Below are positions 7,484-14,052 of a stretch of 24,494 bases of DNA, piece after piece. Position numbers and translations under genes: made by a program. Origin of the DNA: Vicingus sp036171675 (GTDB lineage Bacteria; Bacteroidota; Bacteroidia; Flavobacteriales_E; Vicingaceae). The stretch covers positions 1 through 24,494 of the forward strand of contig JAVHRO010000006.1 in NCBI GenBank assembly GCA_036171675.1, in the 5' to 3' direction. Every line of letters begins with the position of its first letter. Position 1 is the first letter of the stretch. The notes under the pieces were generated by a model that saw nothing but the letters and a program-made list of their open reading frames with translations, made no database searches and had not been told where the DNA came from.

Positions 7484-8269
7484 TTAAAAAGTACTAATTA
7501 ACGAACTGATATCGATAGTTGACAAAGCTTCGTCAACATTAAAATCACCAATTTTAGTTCTACGTAATTCGCTGAGGTGCGCTCCTGAATTTAATTTTAT
7601 ACCAAAATCACGAGCAATTGAACGAATGTAAGTTCCTTTGCTACACGTTATTTTAAATTTTACATGTAAGCCTTTTTCATAATTTGGAGCTAAATTGATA
7701 CGTTCGTTTTTGTAGTTTTCATCTATAACTACTAAATCTTTCAAGTCGTTGATGTTTTTGGAAATACCTAAAACATCAAACGATTTTATGGTAACCAAAT
7801 TGGATTTTATATCCACTTCTTTGCCACTTCGGGCATATTCGTAGGCACGTTTTCCATCAATTTTTTTTGCTGAATGTATCGGCGCAGTTTGTTGTTGTTC
7901 ACCAATAAACGATTGAGCAACATCCTGAATCATTTCATTGGTAATGTGCTCGGTAGGAAATTCTTTGTCAACCTCTTTTTCTAAATCAAAGGATGGAGTA
8001 GTTGCACCAATTGAAAAAGTTCCGGTATACTCTTTAGTTTGAGCTTGAATTTCGTCAATTTTTTTGGTAAATTTTCCTGTACAGAGTATTAAAAGTCCGG
8101 TTGCTAAAGGGTCTAAAGTTCCAGCATGACCAACTTTTATTTTTTCTAGATTCAGTTCTTTTCGAAGTTGGTAATGAATTTTTTTTACCACGTCAAACGA
8201 AGTCCATTTGAGGGGTTTATCAATTAAAATAAGATGTCCGTTTAGAAATTTTTCCTGAAGTTGTTGCAT
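7484..8269 (-). CDS. truB: tRNA pseudouridine(55) synthase
   Basis: A 261-residue enzyme that converts U55 of the tRNA T-loop to pseudouridine. N-terminal motif LILIDKPLKWTSFDVVKKI; the catalytic motif is VGHAGTLDPLATGLLIL with Asp53 as nucleophile; later family segments are YEYARSGKEVDIK and CSKGTYIRSIARDFG (around residues 209-223). Length is at the short end, without the extra C-terminal PUA domain seen in some bacteria. Its ATG overlaps the uppP stop by one base (TAATG), so translational coupling is likely. It is the last gene of the ftsX-DUF3098-uppP-truB cluster, a familiar Bacteroidota order. Confidence 0.95.
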   Translation of the reverse strand: MQQLQEKFLNGHLILIDKPLKWTSFDVVKKIHYQLRKELNLEKIKVGHAGTLDPLATGLLILCTGKFTKKIDEIQAQTKEYTGTFSIGATTPSFDLEKEVDKEFPTEHITNEMIQDVAQSFIGEQQQTAPIHSAKKIDGKRAYEYARSGKEVDIKSNLVTIKSFDVLGISKNINDLKDLVVIDENYKNERINLAPNYEKGLHVKFKITCSKGTYIRSIARDFGIKLNSGAHLSELRRTKIGDFNVDEALSTIDISSLISTF

Positions 8270-9063
8270 TAAATAATGGTAAGTTCGATTCCCATAAAAT
8301 ACAAGGCAAGAATAATTATTCCAACCGCAATTCTATAGTATCCAAAATATTTAAAGCCATGTTTTGTTAAGAAACTAATGAATCCTTTAATGGCAATTAT
8401 TGCTACAATAAATGCCACAACATTTCCAATCAATAACAAGGTGATTTCTTCGCCCTGAAAACCACCACCAGCTTTATAAAACTTAAGTAATTTATAAGCA
8501 GTAGCCGCAAACATGGTTGGAATAGCTAGAAAAAATGAAAATTCTGCTGCTGCTTGCCTATTCATTTTTTGGGTTAGTCCACCAATAATGGTTGCGGCAG
8601 AGCGCGAAACACCAGGAATCATGGCAATACATTGAAATAAACCAATTTTTAAAGCTGTTGGATATGAAACCTCAGATCTACCCAACACTTCTGTTTTTTT
8701 AAACCATTTATCTACATAAATTAATACAATTCCTCCTAACAGAAGCGTAGTTGCAACAACAACAACATTTTCTAACAAGGCGTCGATGTAATCAGTTAAC
8801 AAAAATCCAAAAACTGCAGCAGGGATAAATCCCGCAACGAGTTTAAAATAGAAATTAATAGATTGAAAAAAGCGTTTCCAATAAATTGCCACTACCGACA
8901 TAATTGCTCCGAGTTGAATGGCAATGGTAAACGTTTTAGTAAATTCATCTTGAGCAATTCCCATTATTGATGAACCAATAATCATATGACCAGTGGAAGA
9001 AATGGGAAGAAATTCAGTGATTCCTTCAATTATGGCTAAAATTATGGCTTCGAAAATAGTCAT
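8269..9063 (-). CDS. uppP: Undecaprenyl-diphosphate phosphatase
   Basis: A 264-residue integral membrane enzyme (BacA/UppP family) that recycles the lipid carrier for peptidoglycan and other envelope polymers by dephosphorylating undecaprenyl diphosphate. The two active-site signatures are present: EGITEFLPISSTGHMII near the N-terminus (residues 14-30) and GVSRSAATIIGG (around residues 150-161). About seven to eight membrane helices can be traced and the C-terminus is a long hydrophobic segment. It overlaps truB by one base and lies 4 bases after the DUF3098 gene, consistent with one operon. Confidence 0.95.
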   Translation of the reverse strand: MTIFEAIILAIIEGITEFLPISSTGHMIIGSSIMGIAQDEFTKTFTIAIQLGAIMSVVAIYWKRFFQSINFYFKLVAGFIPAAVFGFLLTDYIDALLENVVVVATTLLLGGIVLIYVDKWFKKTEVLGRSEVSYPTALKIGLFQCIAMIPGVSRSAATIIGGLTQKMNRQAAAEFSFFLAIPTMFAATAYKLLKFYKAGGGFQGEEITLLLIGNVVAFIVAIIAIKGFISFLTKHGFKYFGYYRIAVGIIILALYFMGIELTII

Positions 9064-9067
9064 AGCT

Positions 9068-9304
9068 TCACTTTACTTTTTTCATTATTCCCCATAAAAC
9101 TATTCCTAATCCTAATAAAATTAATATCGGAGCGGCATACATTCTTCTGTTACTGAACAAGGCTTCGCTAAATATCGATGGGTCATTTGTTCCTCCACCT
9201 GAAATTAATATATAACCAAGTACAGCAAGAGCAGTACCAATAATTATTAGTAAGTAATTCTGTTTTCCAAAAGCAAAATCGTTGTTTATTTTTTCGTCGC
9301 TCAT
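9068..9304 (-). CDS. DUF3098 family small membrane protein
   Basis: A 78-residue protein with two membrane helices: YLLIIIGTALAVLGYILISG (about 17-36) and APILILLGLGIVLWGIM (about 58-74), separated by a short loop with GGGTNDPSIFSEALFSNRRM. This is the DUF3098 pattern, a Bacteroidota-specific protein that is almost always encoded between ftsX and uppP. Its function is unknown; the fixed location suggests a link with cell division or envelope synthesis. It is 14 bases downstream of ftsX and 4 bases upstream of uppP. Confidence 0.9.
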   Translation of the reverse strand: MSDEKINNDFAFGKQNYLLIIIGTALAVLGYILISGGGTNDPSIFSEALFSNRRMYAAPILILLGLGIVLWGIMKKVK

Positions 9305-9318
9305 AGTGTTAATTTTTA

Positions 9319-10194
9319 TTAATGAAGATTATTGGCATCCATACGTAAATATTTTCTTACCGCTAACATGGTTGAAATCCAAGAAATTAATATACCTAAA
9401 ATTATTACTATTAAAAATAAAGCAGCGTACAATTCAATATTTTTAAAGTCGATAATTTCGGGCATTTGTTGTTGTAAATAATATAAAAACAGCACAATTA
9501 GTCCAATTGCCAAAATGGCTGCAACTATTCCATTTCCAATACCTTTGAGAACAAATGGTTTTTGAATAAACGAAGATTTTGCACCAACCAACTGCATGGT
9601 TTTTATTAAAAATCGTTTCGAATAAATAGATAGTCGAATGGTATTATTGATTAAAGCCATGGCAATGATTAGTAGTAATCCGCTAAAGCCCAATAAATAA
9701 AAACTTATTTTTTTTACATTTTCATTAATTAAACTAACCAAATCTTTTTGGTAAAAAACTTCTTTTATTTTTGGATTACTCATCAAATTGGTCTCAATTA
9801 TTGACAAACTATCCGTGTTCGCATAATCAGCGTTGAGTTTAATATCAATAGAAGGTAATAATGGATTGTACCCTAAGAAACTGATAAAATCCTCCCCTAA
9901 TTCACGTTGTAAATCTACCGCAGCAGAGTCAGGGTGAATAAAATGGGTCGATTTTACAAAATTTTCAGCATCCAACGATTTTTGGATTTGTACAATTTCT
10001 ACATCTTTAATATCATCCTTAAGAATAATTGAAAAGCCAATGTTTTCTTTAACATGATTAGAAATTTGACGAGCATTCAAAACAATTAACCCTAAAATCC
10101 CCAACATAAACAATACCAATGAAATGCTAATTATTGTAGTGAAATAAGATGAACGCAATCTTCTTCCGGTGTATTTGTGTTCTTTATCAGACAT
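9319..10194 (-). CDS. ftsX: Cell division protein FtsX, ABC transporter permease-like
   Basis: A 291-residue membrane protein with FtsX topology: a cytoplasmic N-terminus, first helix SLVLFMLGILGLIVLNA (about 25-41), a periplasmic domain of about 120 residues, then three helices in the C-terminal half (FYLLGFSGLLLIIAMALI; IVAAILAIGLIVLFLYYL; AALFLIVIILGILISWIS). FtsX works with the ATPase FtsE to activate peptidoglycan hydrolases at the septum; ftsE is not adjacent, as is usual in Bacteroidota. It is the first gene of the four-gene minus-strand cluster; a promoter would lie in 10195-10380. Confidence 0.93.
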   Translation of the reverse strand: MSDKEHKYTGRRLRSSYFTTIISISLVLFMLGILGLIVLNARQISNHVKENIGFSIILKDDIKDVEIVQIQKSLDAENFVKSTHFIHPDSAAVDLQRELGEDFISFLGYNPLLPSIDIKLNADYANTDSLSIIETNLMSNPKIKEVFYQKDLVSLINENVKKISFYLLGFSGLLLIIAMALINNTIRLSIYSKRFLIKTMQLVGAKSSFIQKPFVLKGIGNGIVAAILAIGLIVLFLYYLQQQMPEIIDFKNIELYAALFLIVIILGILISWISTMLAVRKYLRMDANNLH

Positions 10195-10204
10195 TTTTTA
10201 GTTC

Positions 10205-10272
10205 TCAGTTTACAGTCGCCAATCTTTAAATCTCCGACTTCTGACTTCGGTCTTCCATCTTCTAACTTCCAT
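10205..10272. repeat. Degenerate CTTC/GACTTC short repeat between ftsX and leuS
   Basis: The stretch is built from imperfect copies of a TCCGACTTCTGACTTC-like unit (CTCCGACTTCTGACTTCGGT, CTTCCATCTTCTAACTTCC) and has a composition unlike the neighbouring AT-rich spacer. From memory such phrases recur between genes in Bacteroidota; I cannot show other copies in this window. Confidence 0.45.
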
Positions 10273-10297
10273 TAATTTTCAATCAAAAATAGCATTT

Positions 10298-10315
10298 ACT
10301 TGTTTGTAAACAAGT
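10298..10315. promoter_or_regulatory. Operator-like palindrome upstream of leuS
   Basis: ACTTGTTT-GT-AAACAAGT is an 8-bp perfect inverted repeat with a 2-base centre, 66 bases before the leuS start and between the divergent ftsX and leuS genes. It could be a regulator site for either. No matching regulator is known to me, so the assignment is weak. Confidence 0.35.
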
Positions 10316-10380
10316 TTATTCTTCAAAAATACTGCTAATTATTGTTAATTTCGTGGCTTCAATAAAAAGACTTATTAACG

Positions 10381-13300
10381 ATGCAATATCAATATCAGGA
10401 GATAGAAAACAAGTGGCGAAAATATTGGGCAGAAAACAAAACTTTTGCTGCTCAGGACAACAGTGTTAAACCAAAATGCTATGTGTTAGATATGTTTCCA
10501 TATCCCTCTGGTGCAGGTTTACATGTTGGCCATCCGCTGGGTTATATTGCTTCCGATGTGTACGCTCGTTACAAACGTTTGTTGGGTTTTAACGTGTTGC
10601 ATCCGATGGGTTACGATTCGTTTGGTTTGCCTGCCGAACAATATGCTATTCAAACTGGTCAACATCCTGCCATTACTACTAAAATGAATATTGAAGGTGG
10701 TGTGGATAAACAAGGAAATGTTATTCCGGGTTACCGAAATCAATTGGACAAAATAGGGTTTTCGTTCGATTGGGACAGAGAGGTGAGAACTTCCGACCCA
10801 ACTTACTACAAATGGACACAATGGATTTTTAAGCAATTGTTTAATTCGTGGTACAACAAAGATGCTGACAAGGCAGAAAAAATAGACACTTTAATTGAGC
10901 AATTTAAAACCAAAGGAAATGTTAAGGTAAATGCAGTTTGCGATGATGTAGCCGTTTTTTCTGCTGCTGATTGGAACAGTTGGAGTGAAGAAGAACAACA
11001 GAAAATGCTCTTGAATTACCGCATTGCTTATTTATCAGATACTTGGGTAAACTGGTGTCCTGCTTTGGGAACCGTTTTAGCTAACGACGAAATTAAAGAT
11101 GGAGTTTCAGAACGTGGCGGACATCCCGTAGAGCAAAAATTGATGCGTCAGTGGAGCATGCGAATTACTGCTTATGCCGAGCGTTTAATCAATGGATTGG
11201 AAGGATTAGATTGGTCGGATTCGGTAAAAGATATTCAACGCAATTGGATAGGAAAAAGTGTTGGAGCGAGTGTGAAGTTCAAAATCCTCTCCCCGACCCT
11301 CTCCAAAGGAGAGGGGGCAGCTACTGCAAATTATTTAACTGGAGATGCAGCTATTGGGCATATCCTATTGGATAACGCGAAAGAAATGCGAGCCAATCCT
11401 ACAGAGGCAGAATTAGTTTTATGGATACAACTAAAAGGTAAAAAATTAGATGTAAAATTTAGAAGACAACATCCAATTGATAGTTATATAGCCGATTTTG
11501 TTTGTCTAGATAAAAAGTTAATACTTGAAGTAGATGGAAAAATTCATGATTCACAACAAGAAGCTGATCAGTTGAGAACGGAAAGATTGAATGAATTAGG
11601 GTATGAAGTGCTACGATTTAAGAACGAAGAAGTATTGGCTGATATTGATAATGTATTAGCTAAAATAAGTACAATTTTAGCACAACGCCCATCAATTAAA
11701 GATGAAGCCAAAGTCCTTTCCTCTGGGAAGGATTTAGGATGGGAAGTTTCTGTTTTCACCACTCGCCCCGACACTATTTTCGGCGTTTCGTTTATGGTTT
11801 TAGCACCTGAACACGAATTGGTGGATGTGATTACAACTGCGGAACAAAAAGCCGAAATTGAAGCTTACAAAAAAGCTGCCTCGTTAAAATCGGAACGCGA
11901 CCGACAATCGGACATCAAAAACATTACTGGAGCATTTACTGGAGCGTATGCAATCCATCCGTTTACGGGCGATAAAATACAAATTTGGATTGGCGACTAC
12001 GTGTTGGCAACCTACGGAACAGGAGCAGTTATGGCAGTGCCTTGTGGCGACCAACGCGATTGGGATTTTGCTACTCATTTTGGCATAGCAATAAAAAACA
12101 TATTTAAAGACCAAGACATTGCTGAGGCTGCTTATACCGAAAAAGATGCCATCATCACCGACTCGGATTTTTTGAACGATTTACCTGCAAAAGAAGCCAT
12201 AAAAAAAGCCATAACCGAAATTGAAAAACATGGCTTTGGTAAAGGCAAAACACAATATAGATTAAGAGATGCGGTATTTTCTCGTCAGCGATATTGGGGA
12301 GAACCATTTCCTGTTTATTACAAAGGCGATGTGCCTTACGTGATGGAGGATGCTGATTTACCTGTTGTATTACCAGAAATAGAAAAATACCTTCCTACTG
12401 AGGATGGAAAGCCACCTTTGGGTAGAGCAAAAAATTGGACATACAAAGTCCTTCCCTCTGGGAAGGATTTAGGATGGGAAGGGGGGGTCGAACTCAACAC
12501 CATGCCAGGTTGGGCAGGAAGTAGTTGGTATTTTTTACGCTATATGGATCCAACTAATGATAATGAGTTTGTAGCTAAAGAGAAAGTAAACTATTGGCAA
12601 AATGTAGATTTATACATTGGTGGTGCCGAACATGCTACCGGACACTTGTTGTATGCCCGTTTTTGGACCAAATTTTTATACGATTTGGGCTACATCCCTT
12701 TTGAAGAGCCTTTCCAAAAAATGATTAACCAAGGAATGATTCAGGGGGTTAGTGCTTTGGTTTATAGAATAAATAAAAACACAGGTTTAATTTCTGGTGA
12801 AGACGGAGCTAAACCAGCTATTTCTATCGATATTTTCCCTGAACTATTTATTTCAAAAGGAATTTATGATAAATGGCTTCGACCGACAAAGGATTATCCA
12901 GTTAATAGAACATCGGGAGAAATTATTGAAATTGATAAAGAAAATAATCAAATAATTAAATTTAGAGAAGATTTAGAAAGGAAGGTTTCAGAACTCCAAC
13001 AAAAACAAATTGACAAAGCAAGAGAGAATAAAGAATTTGCTAATAATTATCAAGTAACTTATAATTACGAAAAACCAATTGATGGTCAGCCTATTTTTCC
13101 TTCAACTAGAATAGTTGATATAAATTTCCTTGAAGGCGATAAATTGGATATTGATAAATTCAGAAATTGGAGAGAAGAATATAAGAATGCAATTTTTATG
13201 TTAGAAGACGGCTCTATCGATGAGCCAAACTCCTCCCCTTCGGGGAGGTCTGGAGGGGCTTTTATTGTTGGACGTGAAGTAGAAAAAATGTCCAAATCGA

Positions 13301-14019
13301 AATACAACGTACAAACGCCAGATGAGTTGGTAGAAAAATACGGAGCCGATACTTTGCGTTGTTACGAAATGTTTTTGGGTCCGCTAGAGCAACACAAACC
13401 TTGGGATACACAAGGAATTACCGGTGTGCACGGTTTCTTAAAAAAACTGTGGCGTTTGTTTCATACTGGAGAAAACGAAAGTTTTTACGTTGATGAAACG
13501 CCCATTTTAAAAAGTGTGGTGGGTGGTCCTCTCCTTTCGGGGGAGTTAGAGGGGGATGAGGGGGCTTTAAAATCGCTACACAAAACCATAAAAAAAGTAA
13601 AAGAAGATATCGAGCGTTTTTCGTTCAACACGCCCGTTTCAGCTTACATGATTTGTGTCAACGAACTAACCGCCCAAAAATGTAACAAACGAGCAATTTT
13701 AGAGCCTTTGTTGATTATTTTGTCACCTTACGCTCCACACATTGCTGAGGAATTGTGGTTAAAATTGGGCAACACCGAAAGTATTACGTATGCTGTTTTT
13801 CCAAAATACAACGAAGCTTATTTGGTAGAAAGCAATCATAAATATCCGGTGTCGTTTAACGGTAAAATGCGTTTTGTGTTGGAATTGCCCACCAATTTAA
13901 CTGCTGCTGAGGTAGAATCCGAAGTAATGGGGAATGTTCAAACGATAAAACAATTGAACGGACAAACTCCTAAAAAGGTGATTGTGGTGCCAAATAAGAT
14001 TGTGAATGTGGTGGTGTAA
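10381..14019 (+). CDS. leuS: Leucine--tRNA ligase with in-frame nuclease domain and palindrome insertions
   Basis: Class I synthetase that charges tRNA-Leu. Core signatures are intact: PYPSGAGLHVGHPLG with HVGH at 48-51, editing (CP1) segments FTTRPDTIFG (from residue 459) and GTGAVMAVPCGDQRDWDF, LNTMPGWAGSSWYFLRYMDP, and KMSKS at 969-973. At 1212 residues it is about 270 longer than I expect for Bacteroidota LeuRS. The excess is: residues about 303-455, a DUF559 endonuclease domain with palindromic ends; about 689-702, a palindrome-coded peptide; about 798-908, an expansion of a normally short lineage-specific loop; about 946-960 and 1046-1062, two more palindrome-coded peptides. The frame stays open and all extras fall between conserved blocks, so the enzyme is probably active, as it should be if it is the only leuS. 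No intein splice residues are seen. Confidence 0.93.
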   Translation: MQYQYQEIENKWRKYWAENKTFAAQDNSVKPKCYVLDMFPYPSGAGLHVGHPLGYIASDVYARYKRLLGFNVLHPMGYDSFGLPAEQYAIQTGQHPAITTKMNIEGGVDKQGNVIPGYRNQLDKIGFSFDWDREVRTSDPTYYKWTQWIFKQLFNSWYNKDADKAEKIDTLIEQFKTKGNVKVNAVCDDVAVFSAADWNSWSEEEQQKMLLNYRIAYLSDTWVNWCPALGTVLANDEIKDGVSERGGHPVEQKLMRQWSMRITAYAERLINGLEGLDWSDSVKDIQRNWIGKSVGASVKFKILSPTLSKGEGAATANYLTGDAAIGHILLDNAKEMRANPTEAELVLWIQLKGKKLDVKFRRQHPIDSYIADFVCLDKKLILEVDGKIHDSQQEADQLRTERLNELGYEVLRFKNEEVLADIDNVLAKISTILAQRPSIKDEAKVLSSGKDLGWEVSVFTTRPDTIFGVSFMVLAPEHELVDVITTAEQKAEIEAYKKAASLKSERDRQSDIKNITGAFTGAYAIHPFTGDKIQIWIGDYVLATYGTGAVMAVPCGDQRDWDFATHFGIAIKNIFKDQDIAEAAYTEKDAIITDSDFLNDLPAKEAIKKAITEIEKHGFGKGKTQYRLRDAVFSRQRYWGEPFPVYYKGDVPYVMEDADLPVVLPEIEKYLPTEDGKPPLGRAKNWTYKVLPSGKDLGWEGGVELNTMPGWAGSSWYFLRYMDPTNDNEFVAKEKVNYWQNVDLYIGGAEHATGHLLYARFWTKFLYDLGYIPFEEPFQKMINQGMIQGVSALVYRINKNTGLISGEDGAKPAISIDIFPELFISKGIYDKWLRPTKDYPVNRTSGEIIEIDKENNQIIKFREDLERKVSELQQKQIDKARENKEFANNYQVTYNYEKPIDGQPIFPSTRIVDINFLEGDKLDIDKFRNWREEYKNAIFMLEDGSIDEPNSSPSGRSGGAFIVGREVEKMSKSKYNVQTPDELVEKYGADTLRCYEMFLGPLEQHKPWDTQGITGVHGFLKKLWRLFHTGENESFYVDETPILKSVVGGPLLSGELEGDEGALKSLHKTIKKVKEDIERFSFNTPVSAYMICVNELTAQKCNKRAILEPLLIILSPYAPHIAEELWLKLGNTESITYAVFPKYNEAYLVESNHKYPVSFNGKMRFVLELPTNLTAAEVESEVMGNVQTIKQLNGQTPKKVIVVPNKIVNVVV
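11285..11318. repeat. Palindromic element R1 (5' end of the DUF559 unit)
   Basis: Stem CCCTCTCC (11297-11304), loop AAA, GGAGAGGG (11308-11315): a perfect 8-bp hairpin, preceded by a C-rich arm CCTCTCCCCGA. It is translated as ILSPTLSKGEGA within LeuRS. Its arm lies on the left, opposite to R2-R5. Confidence 0.8.
11368..11670 (+). other. DUF559 endonuclease-like domain within LeuRS (residues about 330-430)
   Basis: The domain reads from NAKEMRANPTEAELVLW, through FRRQHPIDSYIADFVCLD and KLILEVDGKIHD, to RLNELGYEVLRFKNEEVLA. These are the consecutive blocks of DUF559 (COG2852). Asp372 in IADF and Glu383 and Asp385 in LEVDG match the acidic residues of the family's putative active site, so the domain is not visibly decayed. 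An internal ATG (codon 336) could in principle start a separate product, but no stop follows before the end of leuS, so a free nuclease would carry the rest of LeuRS. Confidence 0.88.
11709..11746. repeat. Palindromic element R2 (3' end of the DUF559 unit)
   Basis: A 38-base element identical to R3 (12444-12481) except for one T/C difference. Hairpin CCTTTCC-TCT-GGGAAGG (one G-T pair) followed by a G-rich arm GATTTAGGATGGGAAG. It is translated as KVLSSGKDLGWE. Confidence 0.85.
12444..12490. repeat. Palindromic element R3 within leuS
   Basis: Second copy of the R2 type, 37 of 38 bases identical, with a perfect stem CCTTCCC-TCT-GGGAAGG and a G-rich arm that runs on into GGGGGGG. It is translated as KVLPSGKDLGWEGG (residues 689-702) and separates the conserved blocks ending LGRAKNWTY and starting VELNTMPGWAGSSW. 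Confidence 0.85.
13228..13260. repeat. Palindromic element R4 within leuS
   Basis: Perfect 7-bp stem CCTCCCC (13232-13238), loop TTC, GGGGAGG (13242-13248), then a G-rich arm TCTGGAGGGGC. It is translated as NSSPSGRSGGA and lies between FMLEDGS and IVGREVEKMSKS, 23 nt before the KMSKS codons. Confidence 0.8.
13523..13566. repeat. Palindromic element R5 within leuS
   Basis: Hairpin CTCCTTTCGGGGGAG (13531-13545) followed by a G-rich arm TTAGAGGGGGATGAGGGGG. It is translated as GGPLLSGELEGDEGA (about residues 1048-1062) and lies in front of the conserved anticodon-domain block LHKTIKKVKEDIERFSFNTP. Confidence 0.78.
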
Positions 14020-14052
14020 AAATTAAGTTTAAGTAAAAACAACTTTAATCAA

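Larger units (their letters stand above)
11285..11746 (+). mobile_element. DUF559 nuclease unit inserted in leuS, bounded by inverted palindromes
   Basis: This in-frame block splits the LeuRS editing-domain sequence between FKI and VSVFTTRPD. It starts with a C-rich arm plus hairpin (R1), continues with a complete DUF559 domain, and ends with a hairpin plus G-rich arm (R2), so the two palindromes face each other in opposite orientation. DUF559 belongs to the Vsr/PD-(D/E)XK-like endonuclease fold by family knowledge. The block is more AT-rich than the flanking leuS sequence by eye. The unit looks like a mobile insertion rather than a normal LeuRS domain; how it moves is unknown. Confidence 0.7.

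Noticed and set aside
10519..10836. Minus-strand open frames inside leuS (also near 11568, 11884 and 13086)
   Set aside because: They lie opposite strongly conserved LeuRS codons, have no recognisable domains, and are explained as shadow frames.
11285..11746. DUF559 block as an intein or intron in leuS
   Set aside because: No Cys/Ser at the entry, no HN-Cys/Ser at the exit, no intein blocks, and no group I/II intron features. The frame is continuous, so a translated insertion is the simpler reading.
10381..14019. leuS as a pseudogene because of its insertions
   Set aside because: The frame is open over all 1212 codons, and HVGH, the editing motifs and KMSKS are intact; all insertions preserve frame.
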